Shown piece after piece: positions 63,054 to 64,000 of a DNA stretch of 64,000 nucleotides. The stretch is taken from assembly GCF_024753285.1 (NCBI RefSeq), contig NZ_JANUGW010000005.1, forward strand, positions 186,001 to 250,000, given 5' to 3'. Source of the stretch: Massilia pinisoli. GTDB lineage: Bacteria; Pseudomonadota; Gammaproteobacteria; Burkholderiales; Burkholderiaceae_D. Numbering within the stretch: the stretch's first letter is position 1; every line of letters begins with the position of its first letter. Under the pieces are notes generated by a model, which saw only the letters and a program-made list of their open reading frames with translations, was not told the DNA's origin and did no database searches. The position numbers and the translations under genes were made by a program.

Positions 63054-64000
63054 TTACAACTTCGACGAATCGAACCCGACGCGCACCGCGCCCCAATGCC
63101 GGCCACCGATCTCGAGCGGCATCGACAGGTCGTTGATCACCTCCCCGGTATCGCGCAGATAGGTCTGGAACAGGAACGGCTTCCGGTTCGCGGCCAGCTT
63201 CGCGCCGACCGGGTCGTCGAAGATGCGCTTGTTGCGGCAATAGACGAGATCGTGCTCGCGGCGCCCCGTCGGCGCCTGCGAGAACTTGCTGTTGTGGGTC
63301 GGCGCATAGCCGCGCGTGTCGACGGCCAGCGCGTACGCGCAACCCGGCAGGTCTTTCAGCACGCGGTCGTACAGCGCCTGCAGGTCGCTCTCCACGGCGC
63401 GGTCATAGCCCGTCGTGAAGCGCGGCGGGTCGGACCCCTCGATGCGCCGGTATGCCTGGTCGAAGATGTCGACGCCGCGCGCCAGATGCCCGTCGAGACA
63501 GCGGCTGACGGCGCCGCGCAGCTGCGTCGTCGCCTCCACGAGGCCGTCGAACGGCGTGCCGCCCGTGCGGAACTCGGCCAGCACGCCCTGCATTTCCTCG
63601 GTCGTCGCGCGCACCTCGTCGACGCGGCGCGATGCGTCGGCCATCGCCTTGCCCGTCTCGGACGCATTCGCCGCCATGTCGCCCACCTGGCGGCCGATGG
63701 ATTGGCTGATGCTGTCCAGCGATTGCATCGCCACGGCCATCTCGTTGACGGTGCCCGTCATGCGCTCGAAGTCGGCGACGAAGGTCTTGAAGTGGCCGGC
63801 CGCCTGCCCGACCTCGCGCGCGGAGACGTTCACGCCTTCGAGGATGGCGTGGGTGGCGCCCGTCGTCGACTCCACCAGCGCGAGCATCTCGCTGTTGACA
63901 CCAGCGATCTTCGACGTCTCTTCGTTCACCAGTTGCGACAGCCGGCGCACTTCGGCCGCCACGACGGCGAACCCGCGGCCCGCCGTGCCCGCGCGCGCCG
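63054..64000 (-). CDS. Methyl-accepting chemotaxis protein, C-terminal part (5' end outside window)
   Basis: About 315 residues are visible. The window edge cuts the signalling hairpin just before RGFAVVAAEVRRLS, the standard motif that follows the receptor tip. After the coiled-coil return arm a further domain of about 150 residues follows (GVDIFDQAYRRIEGSDPPRF, AVDTRGYAPTHNSKFSQ, NKRIFDDPVGAKLAANRKPF, RHWGAVRVGFDSSKL). It resembles a PAS/Cache-like sensor placed C-terminal to the signalling domain, a layout found in some cytoplasmic receptors. Whether TM helices exist upstream is not visible. No CheW-binding pentapeptide is seen. Confidence 0.88.
   Translation of the reverse strand, partial: ARAGTAGRGFAVVAAEVRRLSQLVNEETSKIAGVNSEMLALVESTTGATHAILEGVNVSAREVGQAAGHFKTFVADFERMTGTVNEMAVAMQSLDSISQSIGRQVGDMAANASETGKAMADASRRVDEVRATTEEMQGVLAEFRTGGTPFDGLVEATTQLRGAVSRCLDGHLARGVDIFDQAYRRIEGSDPPRFTTGYDRAVESDLQALYDRVLKDLPGCAYALAVDTRGYAPTHNSKFSQAPTGRREHDLVYCRNKRIFDDPVGAKLAANRKPFLFQTYLRDTGEVINDLSMPLEIGGRHWGAVRVGFDSSKL

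Overview
The window looks like a chromosomal segment of a high-GC betaproteobacterium of the family Oxalobacteraceae, most likely the Massilia/Telluria group. This is inferred from gene order (ndk-rlmN-pilW-rodZ-ispG-hisS-yfgM-bamB-der-hfq-hflX-hflK-hflC-hisZ-purA, and surE-pcm-nlpD-rpoS-rlmD), from the protein families (PEP-CTERM protein, secreted GH5 and S53 enzymes, PilW) and from strong third-position GC bias. No database search was possible. About four fifths of the genes lie on the minus strand.

Layout. 1-1402: 3' truncated GH5 glycoside hydrolase lipoprotein. 1555-1867: two identical tRNA-Asn genes. 1878-7394: aromatic aminotransferase, uvrB, a LysR regulator and its divergent aldo/keto reductase. 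7395-15682: PEP-CTERM protein, S53 peptidase, membrane hybrid histidine kinase, GT1-type glycosyltransferase, AraC regulator, FKBP lipoprotein and MarC. 15833-32862: a long housekeeping run for purine and histidine metabolism, the HflKC protease regulator, Hfq, ribosome and outer-membrane biogenesis, isoprenoid synthesis, cell shape, type IV pili and nucleotide balance. 33130-39471 (plus strand): BI-1/YccA protein, a DUF2946-like exported protein with a TonB-dependent receptor, and a soluble hybrid kinase. 39445-44473: rlmD and the rpoS-nlpD-pcm-surE stationary-phase block. 44567-46704: a TIR-domain protein and a MinD/ParA-fold 'KGGVGR-type' ATPase homologue whose P-loop is destroyed. 46791-51914: DinG-type helicase, small DUF465 protein, PP2C-like phosphatase, coiled-coil lipoprotein and ZapE. 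52058-58223: 2-oxoglutarate dehydrogenase genes sucA, sucB and lpdA, with a small SHOCT-PspC gene between sucB and lpdA. 58533-64000: secreted carboxylesterase, SGNH hydrolase, FadL-type porin and a 5' truncated chemoreceptor.

The most distinctive content is of two kinds. First, the TIR/degenerate-ATPase gene pair between surE and dinG is the best candidate for an undescribed conflict or signalling system. Second, a family of palindromic intergenic elements (arms GTAGGGTGGACGG or CGTAGGGTGGGCAC) occurs at least nine times in 64 kb. Two copies supply the TAG stop codons of hflC and ispG. Smaller points of interest are a histidine-rich C-terminal tail on HisS, an intrinsic terminator between sucA and sucB, a terminator for uvrB placed inside the 3' end of the convergent lysR gene, and a PP2C-like protein lacking its last metal-binding aspartate. 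No integrase, insertion sequence, CRISPR array, rRNA or replication origin was seen.
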